DNA of 64,000 nucleotides, taken from the NCBI GenBank assembly GCA_023400235.1, contig JAEXFI010000025.1:36635-100634 (forward strand), written 5' to 3'. The notes beneath the pieces were generated by a model. It ran no database searches, had not been told where the DNA came from, and was given only the letters and a program-made list of their open reading frames with translations. The DNA comes from Bacillota bacterium (GTDB lineage Bacteria; Bacillota; Clostridia; Acetivibrionales; DSM-1351). Of this stretch, positions 26,783 to 37,500 are shown piece by piece. Both the position numbers and the translations under genes were made by a program. How positions within the stretch are numbered: the first letter of the stretch is position 1; each line of letters starts with the position of its first letter.

Positions 26783-29700
26783 CTATTCCTTCTGCATGTT
26801 CAGCACCGGCTCATTTGCAACCTGCCCAAATTCCAGCTTAAGAAGCCTGTCGGCAAGGTGAAAGTACCGGTCGTCATGGGTTATGGCAATTATGCATTTT
26901 CCTTTTTTCTTCATTTCCGGCAAAAGCATCTCATAAAAAAATCTTCTATACTCAGGATCCTGGTCCGCTGCCCATTCATCAAACAGGCATACGGGCTTAT
27001 CCTCTACCTGGGCCAGCAGCAGTGCCAGCCGCTTTCTTTGCCCCGTTGACAGCCTTGTGGTACTAAAGGCTCCGTTTGAAACCCCCACCTTTTCTTCCAG
27101 CTTCAGCACCTTGAGAAAATACTCTATTTCCTGCTGCTTTTCCGCAGGATTTATTCCGTATAGCTTTTCAAAAAGATAAAAATCACTGAAGACAACGGCA
27201 AAATAATTTCCAAGTTCCTCAGGGGATACTTTCCTTTCGTCAACTTCAATACTTCCCTCCCCGGGAACATACAAGCCAGTCAGAAGCTTTGCCAGGGTAG
27301 ATTTTCCGCTGCCGTTTCCACCTGTTACAAATGTAAGCTCTCCCTTGCGGAATTCCCAGTCCACAGGGCCAAGGGTAAATTCACCATCCTCCTGCCCCCT
27401 GTAGGTATATGTTACCTTCTTAAGCCTGACGGAGGTCTTTAACTCCGGTTGTCCGTAGTGGCTGTCAGCCTGAAAAGTGCTGTCCTCCTGGTATATCTCG
27501 TCCTTGAAGGCTTTTATTCTCTTCCAGCAGATGGAGGCCTGAGTGACATCCGGAATGGTATTCAGCACTCCGGTAACCGGCCCCGACATATACAGGAATA
27601 TGAATACAAAGCTGGCCAGGGTATCTGCACTAAGCCCCTTGAACACGACGGGGAAGGTTAATGCCGCAAAACCAATAACCAGCGTAAACAGGAGTTCTCC
27701 GAACACAAACACATAGGCAAAGCCCAGGTCACCTGCTGTACGCTTTTGTCTGTAATCAGCCAGAACGGCATTTATATCCCCGGCAAAAGCAGCCCTGGCC
27801 CTGCCGTTTATCCGCAATTCCTTGAAGCCCCCCGTAAGGCTTCCTATATATTTGAAGAACAGATTTTGTATATCTCTGGTTTTTTCCCAAAGCTTCCCGG
27901 CTTTCCTGCCTGAGCGGACATATGCCCCACCGCACAGGGCAACCGCCCCGAAGGTAAGCAGAAAGCCGTAAATATTGAGAAAGCCCAGATACACAAAGCA
28001 GCAAAGCACAGTAACAATGCTGGTTGTAAAAAAGACCAGCGTACCTGCAAATTTACTGACTGTTTCGGTATCATTATTCAGACATGCCTCCGCTTTTCCC
28101 CTTTCAAGCTTTTCAAAACGTGCAAAGCCGGTACTGAGCAGCTTTCCTATTAAGTCTCTGCGTGTTTCGTACACCAGTTCATTGACCAGGGTAAGCATTC
28201 TGGCCCTCAATATTCTCTGCCCGTATAAATATACAATTATTCCCATAGTGAAATACAGGAGCAGATACACGGGATACTCATATTCGCCGGAGGTAGGGTC
28301 ATATGCCCTGTAGTTGGCAACTGCCGTGTTAATGACAAATATCAGAAAGCTGTTTCCAAAGCCGCTGGCAATACTAAGTGAAACCAGGTTGAAAAATTGC
28401 TTCCCCTTTTTGGGAGGGAAGAACTGCTCCAGCATGAACTGCATATAGAAAAGCATTCCTGCTGCAAACAGCCCTATTACTGCCGGTATGGTGCTGGACG
28501 GCCCCCATACTCCGATATAATCCCAGGGGTACTTTCGGAACTGCGGAATAACCTCATGCAGATTGTTCAGAACTTCATAGAATCCGAAAACCACAACAAA
28601 GGAAAATATTAGCTTGAAAATACGTTTTAAGGTAAATCCGGAGAAGCGCCTTTCCCTTTTAAGCAACTGCAAAAGAATGCTGCACAGATATGCAAGAAAT
28701 ACCAGGCCGAAAGCTGCTGACATAATGAACAGAGCAGTACATACCTTGTCAAAGTCCCTGTTTGCCTCCGTGGCAAAGGGTCTTTCCCTTCTGTCCAGAA
28801 GCTTGTCAGAAGTCACCTCTGCAATGTCTCTTACGGCATAGGAATTGATATTTGACATGGCTGCTATTCCCAGCTTCTCACGGGGGCGGAAAATCAGCTC
28901 TGAAAAGAATGTTGCATTTGAGCCCATATGCACCAATTCTCCTGCTCCGCTCTGGTAAACATGCCAGCCCATGGCATAGGAGGAACTGTATGGTGTTGGA
29001 CTAACAGCCCTGTTTGGCACATGGGATTCTTCCAACAGGGCCAGGTTGAAGCCCGGCACCTTTATTGCACCGTTCTGAAGCATCAGCCATCTGCCCATAT
29101 CACGGGCACAGGAAATAACCATGGATGCAGGCGCATTGCCTCTGTACTGAGGGTAGTCATAGGCCCTGGCAGACAGAAAGCCGTATTTGTAGCCTCTGGC
29201 AAGCTCATGCTTTTCAGCCTCCGTCCGTAAAATGTATGTATTATCAAGCCCCAGGGGGGTGAAAACCCGTTCCTTCATATAGGTCTCATAGGGCATTCCT
29301 GCCGCTGTCTGGATTATAAGTCCCAGAACATCATAATTCACGGTGGAGTAGGTGTACCTTGAGCCCGGCTTGAAATCAAGCCGGATACCTGACAAGGCCT
29401 TTACTGCTTCTTCAAGTGAGCTGTCCGTGGCCGAAGGCTTTATTTTCCCCAGTGCATTGGGCGGAATCCCTGAATTCTGATACAGCAGTTGACTTATGGT
29501 CAGTTGAGCCTCTTTTCCCCCATAGTAGACCTTAAACCATGGGAGATAAAGCCTTACAGGGTCCTCCAGCCGAAGCCTTCCCTCATCTCTCAGGAGCAGG
29601 ATTCCCAGGCCTGTAAAGGCCTTGCTGTTTGAACCCATCTCGAATAATGTCCCGGGCCCCACGGGAATCCTCTTTTCCCGGTCCGCATAACCGAAATATT

Positions 29701-29935
29701 TTTCATATACGGCCTTCTCACCCAAGGTTATAATCATTGCAAGTCCCGGAAGCCTTCCCTGCTGCATTTTTTCTGCAATAAGCCTGTCCACCTGGCTCAA
29801 TCTTTCAGGGGACACATCTACAGGCATTTCCCCATACAGGCTTTCGCCTGCTGCTCCGGCAACGGCCTGAACAGGTATGAGGAATATAAGCATGACAATA
29901 GCTGTCATTAAAACTGCTCTCTTTATAAATATCAT
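26783..29935 (-). CDS. Serine hydrolase (beta-lactamase-like) fused to a cyclic-peptide-type ABC exporter
   Basis: This is a 1050-residue fusion. A signal peptide or anchor (about 1-27) is followed by a class C beta-lactamase/transpeptidase-like domain (about 40-390) with S-N-S-K at 102-105 and an H-M-G motif. The usual Y-x-N reads Y-S-T. Then come several membrane helices, a six-helix ABC membrane region (about 510-800) and a nucleotide-binding domain (about 836-1040) with Walker A G-G-N-G-S-G-K-S-T near 872, signature L-S-T-G-Q and Walker B C-L-F-D-E-W. The ABC half resembles SyrD/PvdE-type exporters of non-ribosomal peptides. The hydrolase half probably faces outside and could trim a prodrug peptide during export. 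It lies inside the NRPS operon. Confidence 0.88.
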   Translation of the reverse strand: MIFIKRAVLMTAIVMLIFLIPVQAVAGAAGESLYGEMPVDVSPERLSQVDRLIAEKMQQGRLPGLAMIITLGEKAVYEKYFGYADREKRIPVGPGTLFEMGSNSKAFTGLGILLLRDEGRLRLEDPVRLYLPWFKVYYGGKEAQLTISQLLYQNSGIPPNALGKIKPSATDSSLEEAVKALSGIRLDFKPGSRYTYSTVNYDVLGLIIQTAAGMPYETYMKERVFTPLGLDNTYILRTEAEKHELARGYKYGFLSARAYDYPQYRGNAPASMVISCARDMGRWLMLQNGAIKVPGFNLALLEESHVPNRAVSPTPYSSSYAMGWHVYQSGAGELVHMGSNATFFSELIFRPREKLGIAAMSNINSYAVRDIAEVTSDKLLDRRERPFATEANRDFDKVCTALFIMSAAFGLVFLAYLCSILLQLLKRERRFSGFTLKRIFKLIFSFVVVFGFYEVLNNLHEVIPQFRKYPWDYIGVWGPSSTIPAVIGLFAAGMLFYMQFMLEQFFPPKKGKQFFNLVSLSIASGFGNSFLIFVINTAVANYRAYDPTSGEYEYPVYLLLYFTMGIIVYLYGQRILRARMLTLVNELVYETRRDLIGKLLSTGFARFEKLERGKAEACLNNDTETVSKFAGTLVFFTTSIVTVLCCFVYLGFLNIYGFLLTFGAVALCGGAYVRSGRKAGKLWEKTRDIQNLFFKYIGSLTGGFKELRINGRARAAFAGDINAVLADYRQKRTAGDLGFAYVFVFGELLFTLVIGFAALTFPVVFKGLSADTLASFVFIFLYMSGPVTGVLNTIPDVTQASICWKRIKAFKDEIYQEDSTFQADSHYGQPELKTSVRLKKVTYTYRGQEDGEFTLGPVDWEFRKGELTFVTGGNGSGKSTLAKLLTGLYVPGEGSIEVDERKVSPEELGNYFAVVFSDFYLFEKLYGINPAEKQQEIEYFLKVLKLEEKVGVSNGAFSTTRLSTGQRKRLALLLAQVEDKPVCLFDEWAADQDPEYRRFFYEMLLPEMKKKGKCIIAITHDDRYFHLADRLLKLEFGQVANEPVLNMQKE

Positions 29936-30001
29936 ATGGCCTCCTGCTGCACATACTTTATGGCACTAGCCTCCTCTATGCAGCTAAACTATAAAAGACT
30001 C

Positions 30002-33000
30002 TCAGCTAAATAATTGGTCCAGGTCCTCTTCACTAAGTTGGGCTGTTGTCTTAATCTCCTGCTGCTCCCGTGTACAGGCGGCTTCCTCCCGTACCTGTCC
30101 GGCACCCGGAGATAAGCCCTCTGCCACAGACTCCTTCAGTCCCAGCAGCAGTCCTTCAAGGTTTTTGGCATAGTCAGCCATTAGCCTTTGAGCCGCCTCC
30201 AGTCCCAGAACCTCCTCATTATTGGCAAAGCTCAGCTTCAGCCTTCCCGCCACAGACATTATATTAATCTCAAGCACACAGTTCAGTCCGTTATGTGGGG
30301 AAACATCCCAGCCTGTATACTCCTGGGCTATAGTCAGCAGTCCATTGCCAAATTCCTTTTCAAATTCGCCCAGATAGTTGAATCTGATCTGCTGCCCGGA
30401 ATCATATTCCTTGAAGTGACCCAGGCCATACTTTAAGGCGCCGAAGCTCAAGCCATTGTGGGGAACCTGCTGCAGAACCTCTCTCACCTGCCTGAACCGG
30501 GACAGGTGATTGCCTTCTGAGATAAGGAACTTTACGGGGTATATGGAAGTAAACCACCCCACAGTTCTGCCAAGGTCAATATTGTCATCAATATCAGCCC
30601 TCCCATGTCCTTCCAGTTCAATTACCACCTGATGATTTTCCGAAATGGGAGCAAGGGTCTCAACAAGTGCTGTTATGAGTATTTCTTCGGTTCTAAAGCC
30701 GTATTTGTAAGAATTATTTATTTCAGGGATATAAAGCTCATTGTATTGAGGCCCCTCCAAAACTCTGCACCCGGTCTGCCCGGGCTGTAACAGCCTGCGG
30801 GCATGGTTTCTGATATGCTCACTTCCGGCACAGGCCGCCCTTACCGTATCTTCCCAGTACTGCCTGTACAAAAGGGCCCGGCTTTGTGCATACCTTTCCA
30901 AGGCCCTTGCCCACCGGTGGTAGCCTGTGGACCCAGGAGGCGGCAAGTACTGCACACCCCTTGATTTGCAGGACAGCACATTTACCATATCCTCCGTAAT
31001 AATCCTCCAGGAAACGCCGTCAACACCCATATGATGTATTGTGACAAACAAGCGTCTTTCCAGCCGGCCCAGCTTGAAAATACAGGCATTTACCAGGCGT
31101 CCCTCCTTGATTTCCATATTGCTCTTGAGCTTCACACATGCAGCCTTCAATTCACTTTGCCGCAAATCCTCCGGGAACTCCGACAAATCCAGCCGTGGGA
31201 TCTTAAACCCTGCTGCCTCTGCTCTGGTGCCGTATGAGAAAAGCTCCTTCTGCTCATCATAGGCCAGACTCAACGCAGCATGTTGCTCCAGCACAACCCC
31301 CAGGGCTTCATCAATCCATTCGTCACGAATATCTGGATTTATGGAGAAAAGTACCGATTGATTATAGTAGTTTGCATGGGGGAGCTTTTGTTGGACAAAC
31401 CATTTTAAAACCGGGGTGCCCTTGAACTCCGGGGAAAGGTCTGTGCCATCCCGGGCAGCACCGCCGTGGTATTCAGCTTCCACCTGCCCGGTGCCGGCAT
31501 TTTGCAATATTTTTTGTATGGTGCCTCTGCTCATTACATCCCTGGCCTTGACTCTTATGCCCATTCCCAAAAGCTTTGAGGAAATCTGGATGGCCTTAAT
31601 GGAGTCTCCTCCCATTTCAAAAAAATCATCCTCCAGTCCTATCTTCTCAATACCCAGTATCTCCTGGAAGATAGCAGCAACCCTTTCCTGGACTTGATTT
31701 TCAGGCGGAACATACTCCGCTTGTGAAGTCCGGGCACCTGTCTCAGGGTAAGGCAGCCTGTTCCTGTCAAGCTTGCCGTTGCCGGTGAGCGGAAGACTCT
31801 CCATTTCCACAAAGCTTTGGGGTATCATATACTCCGGCAGATAACTGCCCAAAAACCTCTTCAGGCGCAAAATATCAACAGGTTTCTTCACAACCAGATA
31901 TGCGCACAGGTATTTTTCCCCCGTTGGGTTCACTCGGTCAATTACCACTGCCTCAGCCACATTTCCGTAATCCAGTATTTTTCTTTCAATCTCTCCGGTT
32001 TCAATCCTGAAGCCCTTGATTTTTACTTGAAAATCCTTCCTCCCCATATATTGGATTATTCCTTCCCTTGCAAACCTGGCCATATCTCCGGTCTTATACA
32101 TCCTCCCTCCCTGAATGAAGGGATTTTCAATAAACCGTTCTCCGGTCAGGTCCTCACGTCCCAGATATCCTCTGGCAACACCGTCGCCGGCTATGTATAT
32201 TTCCCCGGGCAAACCTTCCATAACCGGGTGGAGCCCCTGGTCAAGCAGGTAAATCTGCACGTTGTCGGCTGGTACACCTATAGGCACAGAGGTATACCCG
32301 GACTCCGCAGGATCATACCTGTGAATCATACAGCCCACAACTGTTTCGGTAGGCCCGTATTCATTGTATATGTCCACCTTCCCGCCGAAGCATTTGTATA
32401 TATCATCCGCCAGCTCCGCTTTCAGATCCTCACCTCCCACAATCAGGCTTTTAACTGCCGAACCGGTATAATTGCCTCCCCTGAGCAGCGAAAGATGCGC
32501 CGGGGTGAGCTTTACAATGCTGGTCCTGTTATCTTCAAATATTCTGTACAACACGAACTTATCCCCGTCGTCGGGATAAATGTACAGGCAGTTGCCTCCT
32601 GCCAGAGGCGTAAATACAGATGTTACCGTCAGGTCAAAGGCCAGGGAAGAGTATAGAGCAAAAGAATCCTCAATACTTTTTACATAGGATTTTTTTGCCC
32701 ACCATATGTAATTTACAAGTCCTCTGTGTTCAACCATGACGCCCTTGGGCTTTCCTGTGGAGCCGGAGGTATATATGATGTAGGCCAGTTCTCCTGGACT
32801 CACTGGAATACCGGGATTGCTGTCATCTCCGGTATATAGGCTCCCTGCTCTCAAGTCGCATATCTGACATTTATACTCTGCAGTATCCTCCACACTGTAA
32901 TTAACCAGCAGCAGAACTGCGCCGGAATCCTCCAGTATAAACCGTATTCTTTCCCGGGGATATGACGGGTCAATGGGAACATATGCGCCCCCCGCCTTAA

Positions 33001-34573
33001 GTACAGCCAGGATTGCAACTACTGTCTCAATGGAATGACGGGTCATGACAGCAGCGGTTTTCCCGGGTGCTACCCCCAGGGCAGATAGCTTTCTGGCAAG
33101 CTGGTTCGCCCGGCAATTCATTTCCCCGTATGTCAGCTTCAGGCCGTCAAAATCCAGTGCCGCCCTCCCGGGAGTCTGCTGCACCTGCCTTTCTATAAGC
33201 CCGTGAATGCACATGTCCTCCGGGTAAGAGGCCTGACGGTCATTGAAGCCGTATATGAGCCTGTCAACGGTTTCCTGCGGCAACAGGGCAAGTTCTTCTA
33301 TCTTTTGTCCGGGCTTTTCAGCAAAGGCCCTTAAAAGGTGGTTAATACAATTGAATATATTATTGATCTGGAATTCGTCGTATTCCGCCGGTCTGTAATC
33401 AAAGGCTGTTTCAAAGCTGCCTGAGCCCCCCTGCTGGTGCACAACCATCTGCAAGGGATAGTACTGGTGTCCCGGATGTATTTCATGGCAGGAATATTCC
33501 AGCCCCCCTGCCTCCCCCTCCATGCGGGCGTTATAAAAGTTGATGCACAGGTTAAACAGCCCGCTGGCGCCTGAACCTGTCAGATTTGAATCCTGCAGAA
33601 TAAATTCATAGGGATATTTCTGATGGAAGAAACAGTCCAGAATATTTGAATTAACCTTTTTAAGGAATACAGCCAGCTCGTCCTCCTTCTCCACCTGAAT
33701 TCTCAGGGGCATCGAACTGGTGAACATACCCACTATTGCTTTTTCCTTTCTCCCCGACCTGTTGGCTACAGGCGTTCCCAGGACAATATCCTCGAGTCCC
33801 GTGGATTTATGCAGGTACAGTGCCATTGCAGCCACAAATATGGTATTGGGAGAAATCCTGTGAAGGGCAGAAAGCTTATTCAATGCTTCTGACAATGCCG
33901 GAGCTAATTCATAGCTTATTCTTCTGCCCTCCAGTACTCCCGAATTGTTAAGTAAAAAATACTCGTTGGCTGTGACAAATTTCTCCCTCCAAAAAAGCCG
34001 GTCCTTAAGAAAGCGTTCAGACTTCAAATATTCCTTCTCCCTGGGCAGATAGTCAGCGTGATAAGAGGCTTCAATATCCTGCTCCGCCACTTTACCCCCA
34101 AGCAGGGCGACGTATTCCTCCATTATCCTTTTGCCCAGAAGCCCAAAGGACCAGCCATCGGATATTATATGATGCATTTTCAGCAGGAAGCCTCCGGTCT
34201 TGTCAGGAAGGCTGAAGACAGCGGCGTGGAACAGTATATTGTCCTCCAGCTCCACCGGGGTTTTCATAACCTGCGCAACCCAGCTTGAAAAAGCCTCTTC
34301 CCCTGAGTCTGAAAAATCCACCACAGGTATTACCTCATCAGAGTGCTCGATTATATACTGCCTTGGTCCGTCAGCACTGTTACAGACTCTTGTCCTGAGT
34401 GCAGGCGTTCTTTCTATGGTCCGTTCTATGGCAGCTTTAAGGACAGTGGCTGCAACTGCAGCGTGAACCTTGAGATATCCTCCTATGTTGTGCATGGGAG
34501 TGCCAGGATAAAGCTGCTCTGTAAACCAAACCCTCTTTTGAGGATGGGAAAGTAAATATTCGTCTCTTTTCAC
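30002..34573 (-). CDS. NRPS C-A(Asn)-PCP-E module
   Basis: This is a 1523-residue NRPS. C (about 5-430) has H-H-I-I-S-D-G at 134-140. A (about 455-940) reads D-L-T-K-I-G-E-V-G-K at the ten code positions (647, 648, 651, 688, 711, 713, 738, 746, 747, 934), which matches the classical asparagine code. PCP (about 960-1030) has Ser991 in the G-G-D-S form typical before epimerases. E (about 1050-1480) has H-H-M-G-V-D-G at 1180-1186 and 'T-V-G-W-F-T-S-I-Y-P'. A D-Asn residue is predicted. The start is a GTG at 34573 after AGGGGGTG. The C-terminus ends in an acidic-hydrophobic tail 'L-S-E-E-D-L-D-Q-L-F-S', likely a docking motif. Confidence 0.93.
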   Translation of the reverse strand: MKRDEYLLSHPQKRVWFTEQLYPGTPMHNIGGYLKVHAAVAATVLKAAIERTIERTPALRTRVCNSADGPRQYIIEHSDEVIPVVDFSDSGEEAFSSWVAQVMKTPVELEDNILFHAAVFSLPDKTGGFLLKMHHIISDGWSFGLLGKRIMEEYVALLGGKVAEQDIEASYHADYLPREKEYLKSERFLKDRLFWREKFVTANEYFLLNNSGVLEGRRISYELAPALSEALNKLSALHRISPNTIFVAAMALYLHKSTGLEDIVLGTPVANRSGRKEKAIVGMFTSSMPLRIQVEKEDELAVFLKKVNSNILDCFFHQKYPYEFILQDSNLTGSGASGLFNLCINFYNARMEGEAGGLEYSCHEIHPGHQYYPLQMVVHQQGGSGSFETAFDYRPAEYDEFQINNIFNCINHLLRAFAEKPGQKIEELALLPQETVDRLIYGFNDRQASYPEDMCIHGLIERQVQQTPGRAALDFDGLKLTYGEMNCRANQLARKLSALGVAPGKTAAVMTRHSIETVVAILAVLKAGGAYVPIDPSYPRERIRFILEDSGAVLLLVNYSVEDTAEYKCQICDLRAGSLYTGDDSNPGIPVSPGELAYIIYTSGSTGKPKGVMVEHRGLVNYIWWAKKSYVKSIEDSFALYSSLAFDLTVTSVFTPLAGGNCLYIYPDDGDKFVLYRIFEDNRTSIVKLTPAHLSLLRGGNYTGSAVKSLIVGGEDLKAELADDIYKCFGGKVDIYNEYGPTETVVGCMIHRYDPAESGYTSVPIGVPADNVQIYLLDQGLHPVMEGLPGEIYIAGDGVARGYLGREDLTGERFIENPFIQGGRMYKTGDMARFAREGIIQYMGRKDFQVKIKGFRIETGEIERKILDYGNVAEAVVIDRVNPTGEKYLCAYLVVKKPVDILRLKRFLGSYLPEYMIPQSFVEMESLPLTGNGKLDRNRLPYPETGARTSQAEYVPPENQVQERVAAIFQEILGIEKIGLEDDFFEMGGDSIKAIQISSKLLGMGIRVKARDVMSRGTIQKILQNAGTGQVEAEYHGGAARDGTDLSPEFKGTPVLKWFVQQKLPHANYYNQSVLFSINPDIRDEWIDEALGVVLEQHAALSLAYDEQKELFSYGTRAEAAGFKIPRLDLSEFPEDLRQSELKAACVKLKSNMEIKEGRLVNACIFKLGRLERRLFVTIHHMGVDGVSWRIITEDMVNVLSCKSRGVQYLPPPGSTGYHRWARALERYAQSRALLYRQYWEDTVRAACAGSEHIRNHARRLLQPGQTGCRVLEGPQYNELYIPEINNSYKYGFRTEEILITALVETLAPISENHQVVIELEGHGRADIDDNIDLGRTVGWFTSIYPVKFLISEGNHLSRFRQVREVLQQVPHNGLSFGALKYGLGHFKEYDSGQQIRFNYLGEFEKEFGNGLLTIAQEYTGWDVSPHNGLNCVLEINIMSVAGRLKLSFANNEEVLGLEAAQRLMADYAKNLEGLLLGLKESVAEGLSPGAGQVREEAACTREQQEIKTTAQLSEEDLDQLFS

Positions 34574-34590
34574 CTAAAAACACCCCCTGG

Positions 34591-37500
34591 TCAATGTGTA
34601 CCGGACATTTCAATTCCGGCTTCCAGTTCCTTTAATATCTGGGGCAGCAGGTTTTTTTCCCTGTCCCTTGCCTGGTGCAGCAGTGTGATTACCTGTCGGA
34701 TTATTTCTTTTGGAGGGAAGGGATTGTAGAAGGAATCATTCCAGGTGAAGGCGTGCTCAAAGAACACCCTTCTGGCGTCGTTGAGCTCCTGGACTATTTC
34801 ACCGTATCCGTCCACAAGTTTTAAAAGCCTGTCCTGCTGCCAAGAGCTGCAATACTCTGTATTAATATAGCGGAGCCTTTTATGTACCGCCTTTCTGTGC
34901 TCAAACAGCACATGCAAGGCCCTGTAATCCACTGTGAATTCACCTTTTATAAGGTTGTCCATATGCCGTATCACTTCATCATACACTTCCAGACCGAATT
35001 TTACATTTTCCTTGCCGAAGGTCTCCTTGTCAGCCCATAAGGAATATACCGTTGCAAAGTCTCCTTTTGAAGCCAGATGCCTCCTGAGCCTGTCCATAAA
35101 CTTTTCCAGGCTGAAGGGATATGCATATTTGTACTCTCTGGGCCTAAGCAATTCTATAGCATTGGTAGCCGCCCAGGGTGCGGAATCCATGTAGTACAGC
35201 CTGCCGCTTGCATAGGCCTGTCTGAAAGCCTCATAGTCAAAGCTTATGGCGGCAAACATGTGCTGAGCATTAAAGCCCACTGCACTTAGCCTCCCGGCGG
35301 TATTGTCATAGCCGTACACAAGTGAATGGTGAACATAATGTTCCTTCATATAGGTCCGTTTTTCCGGTATATAGTATTCATCAATATGTATAATCACATA
35401 GAAGCCCAGGTTTATCTTGTGAATAATGTAAGCAATAATATCCTCAATGTCCCCAAGAAGCTCATAGCCCATATAAACCTCCTGAATCATATCAGTGTAT
35501 GCTGCACGAAGCTCCACAAATTCCAGGTAAAGCCGTCCGCTCTCGTTTGTCTTTGAGAATATTTCCATATAATGCTGGTGAAACCAGGGCTCCATCTGTT
35601 CATAGGCAAGAATCACGCTGATTGGCAAAGAATGGCACAGATAGGCTGTAATCTCGTTATGAACAGCTATCCGGAGCTCTTTTCTGCCCTCCTCCTCCAC
35701 CTGGTACCGCTCCATCCCCACGGGCTTATCTGCCGAGGCCACCTGAGCAACTGCTGTGCAATGCTCAAACAAGCCAAGCAGCGCAGCTTCCAATCGGAGA
35801 CAGATATCCTCAGCCAGCTCAGACCTGACATATACGGCATTGAATTTCACAGAGAAATGGAGCTTTCCCTCTGCCGCATAGCCATTGATATCAATCAGAT
35901 AGTCATGCCTGTTGCCGGGATGGATACTCCTTCCGCAGCTTTCCCGGCACAGTGACAGCAAGCCCCGGCTGCCGTCCGGGGTCATATGGAACTGTCCCAG
36001 GTAGTTGAAGGCTATTTCCGGCTTTATGGCTTCAAGTGCCCTGTCTTTTTTTATGTATCTTGCTATTCCGTAGTTCATGCCTCCGGCTGGAATTTTTTTA
36101 AGGTTCTGCTTTACAAATCCGATAGTATCTGCAAGGTAGGGCTGACTTTCAAGCAGAACAGGGTAAATGCTGGTAAACCAGCCCACTGTCCTGGACAGGT
36201 TTACATCCCTGAAAAGCTCCTGTCGCCCGTGGCCCTCCAGCATCAAGAGCACCTTGTCCTGTCCCAGGGCCTCTGTGAGAGCCAAGGTGAGAGCCGAAAG
36301 CAAAATGTCGTTTATTCCGGTGCCATAAGCCCGGTGGACACTTCCCAGCAGGCCTTGAGAGGGTTCTTTCTCCAAGGTGAAGGACAGCGTTCTGAAATCC
36401 TGGAGATAATTATCCTGAATATTGGCAGTACCCGACAGGGGTTTTATATCAGATAAGTCCATACTCTCCCAGTATGCTACATCAACAGGGTTTTCAAGTG
36501 CAAACCCGTACAATTTTTCACTCCAGGCCTTGTAAGACGTGGTCTTTAGGGGCAGCTCCTCCTGCAGGGCGGAATTGTAGAGACCTTCAATATCCTCCAG
36601 CAGGATTCTCCAGGAAACACCATCCACTACAAGGTGATGTACTGCTATGAACAGCCTTCGTTCGTCAGCTCCCAGCTCGAACACACAGGCGTTTATGGGA
36701 AGGTGGGCTTCCAGGCTTAATCCGTCCTGAATCTCTTCGCTTGCTTCTATGAGCCTTTGTTCACGGGCTTCACCGGAAAGTCCCCGCAAATCCACAACCT
36801 TTAATTCAAACTTAATAGCATCAACAGGCCGTATATACTGGCGGGGGCCCTCCTCCGGGAAACTGAATGCCATTCGCAGAGCATCGTGGTGCTCTATGAC
36901 TTTTGCAAACACCCTCTCCAGCAATTCCAGATCGGCAGTCACAGGTATTGAAAAAAGATTTGTCTGGTTCCAGTAATGTGGGTAACCCCTGTCCAGTTCA
37001 TAAAACCATTGCTGCACCGGCGTGACAGGCACACCGCCTGTTACCTGTCCCTGGTGTACCAGCTCCGGCTTTTTGTCCAGGTCCGCATTGACGGTGAGCT
37101 CCTTTATGGTTTTGTATCTGAGCAGGTCGGACACCTTGACATTGATCCCCTGCTGCGCCGCTGCCGAAGTTACCTGTATAGCCTTAATTGAATCCCCCCC
37201 AAGGTTGAAAAAGTTATCGTTTATACCTACCTTTTCCACCCCCAGCACAGCCTGATATATTTCTGCCAGCTTCTTTTCCACAAGGGTTTTGGGAGCCTGA
37301 AACCCACTGTGTGAGTTATTGTTTCTCTCAGGCTCCGGAAGGCTTTTCCTGTCCAGCTTTCCGTTGGAGGTTACAGGCAGCCTTTCAAGCTGTACAAAAA
37401 ATGAAGGTATCATGTATTCGGGCAGCATCCTTTCCAGGTGCTCCCTGAGTTCCTGAGCTTCCAGCTCCCTGCAGGCCACAAAATAAGCACAGATATATTT

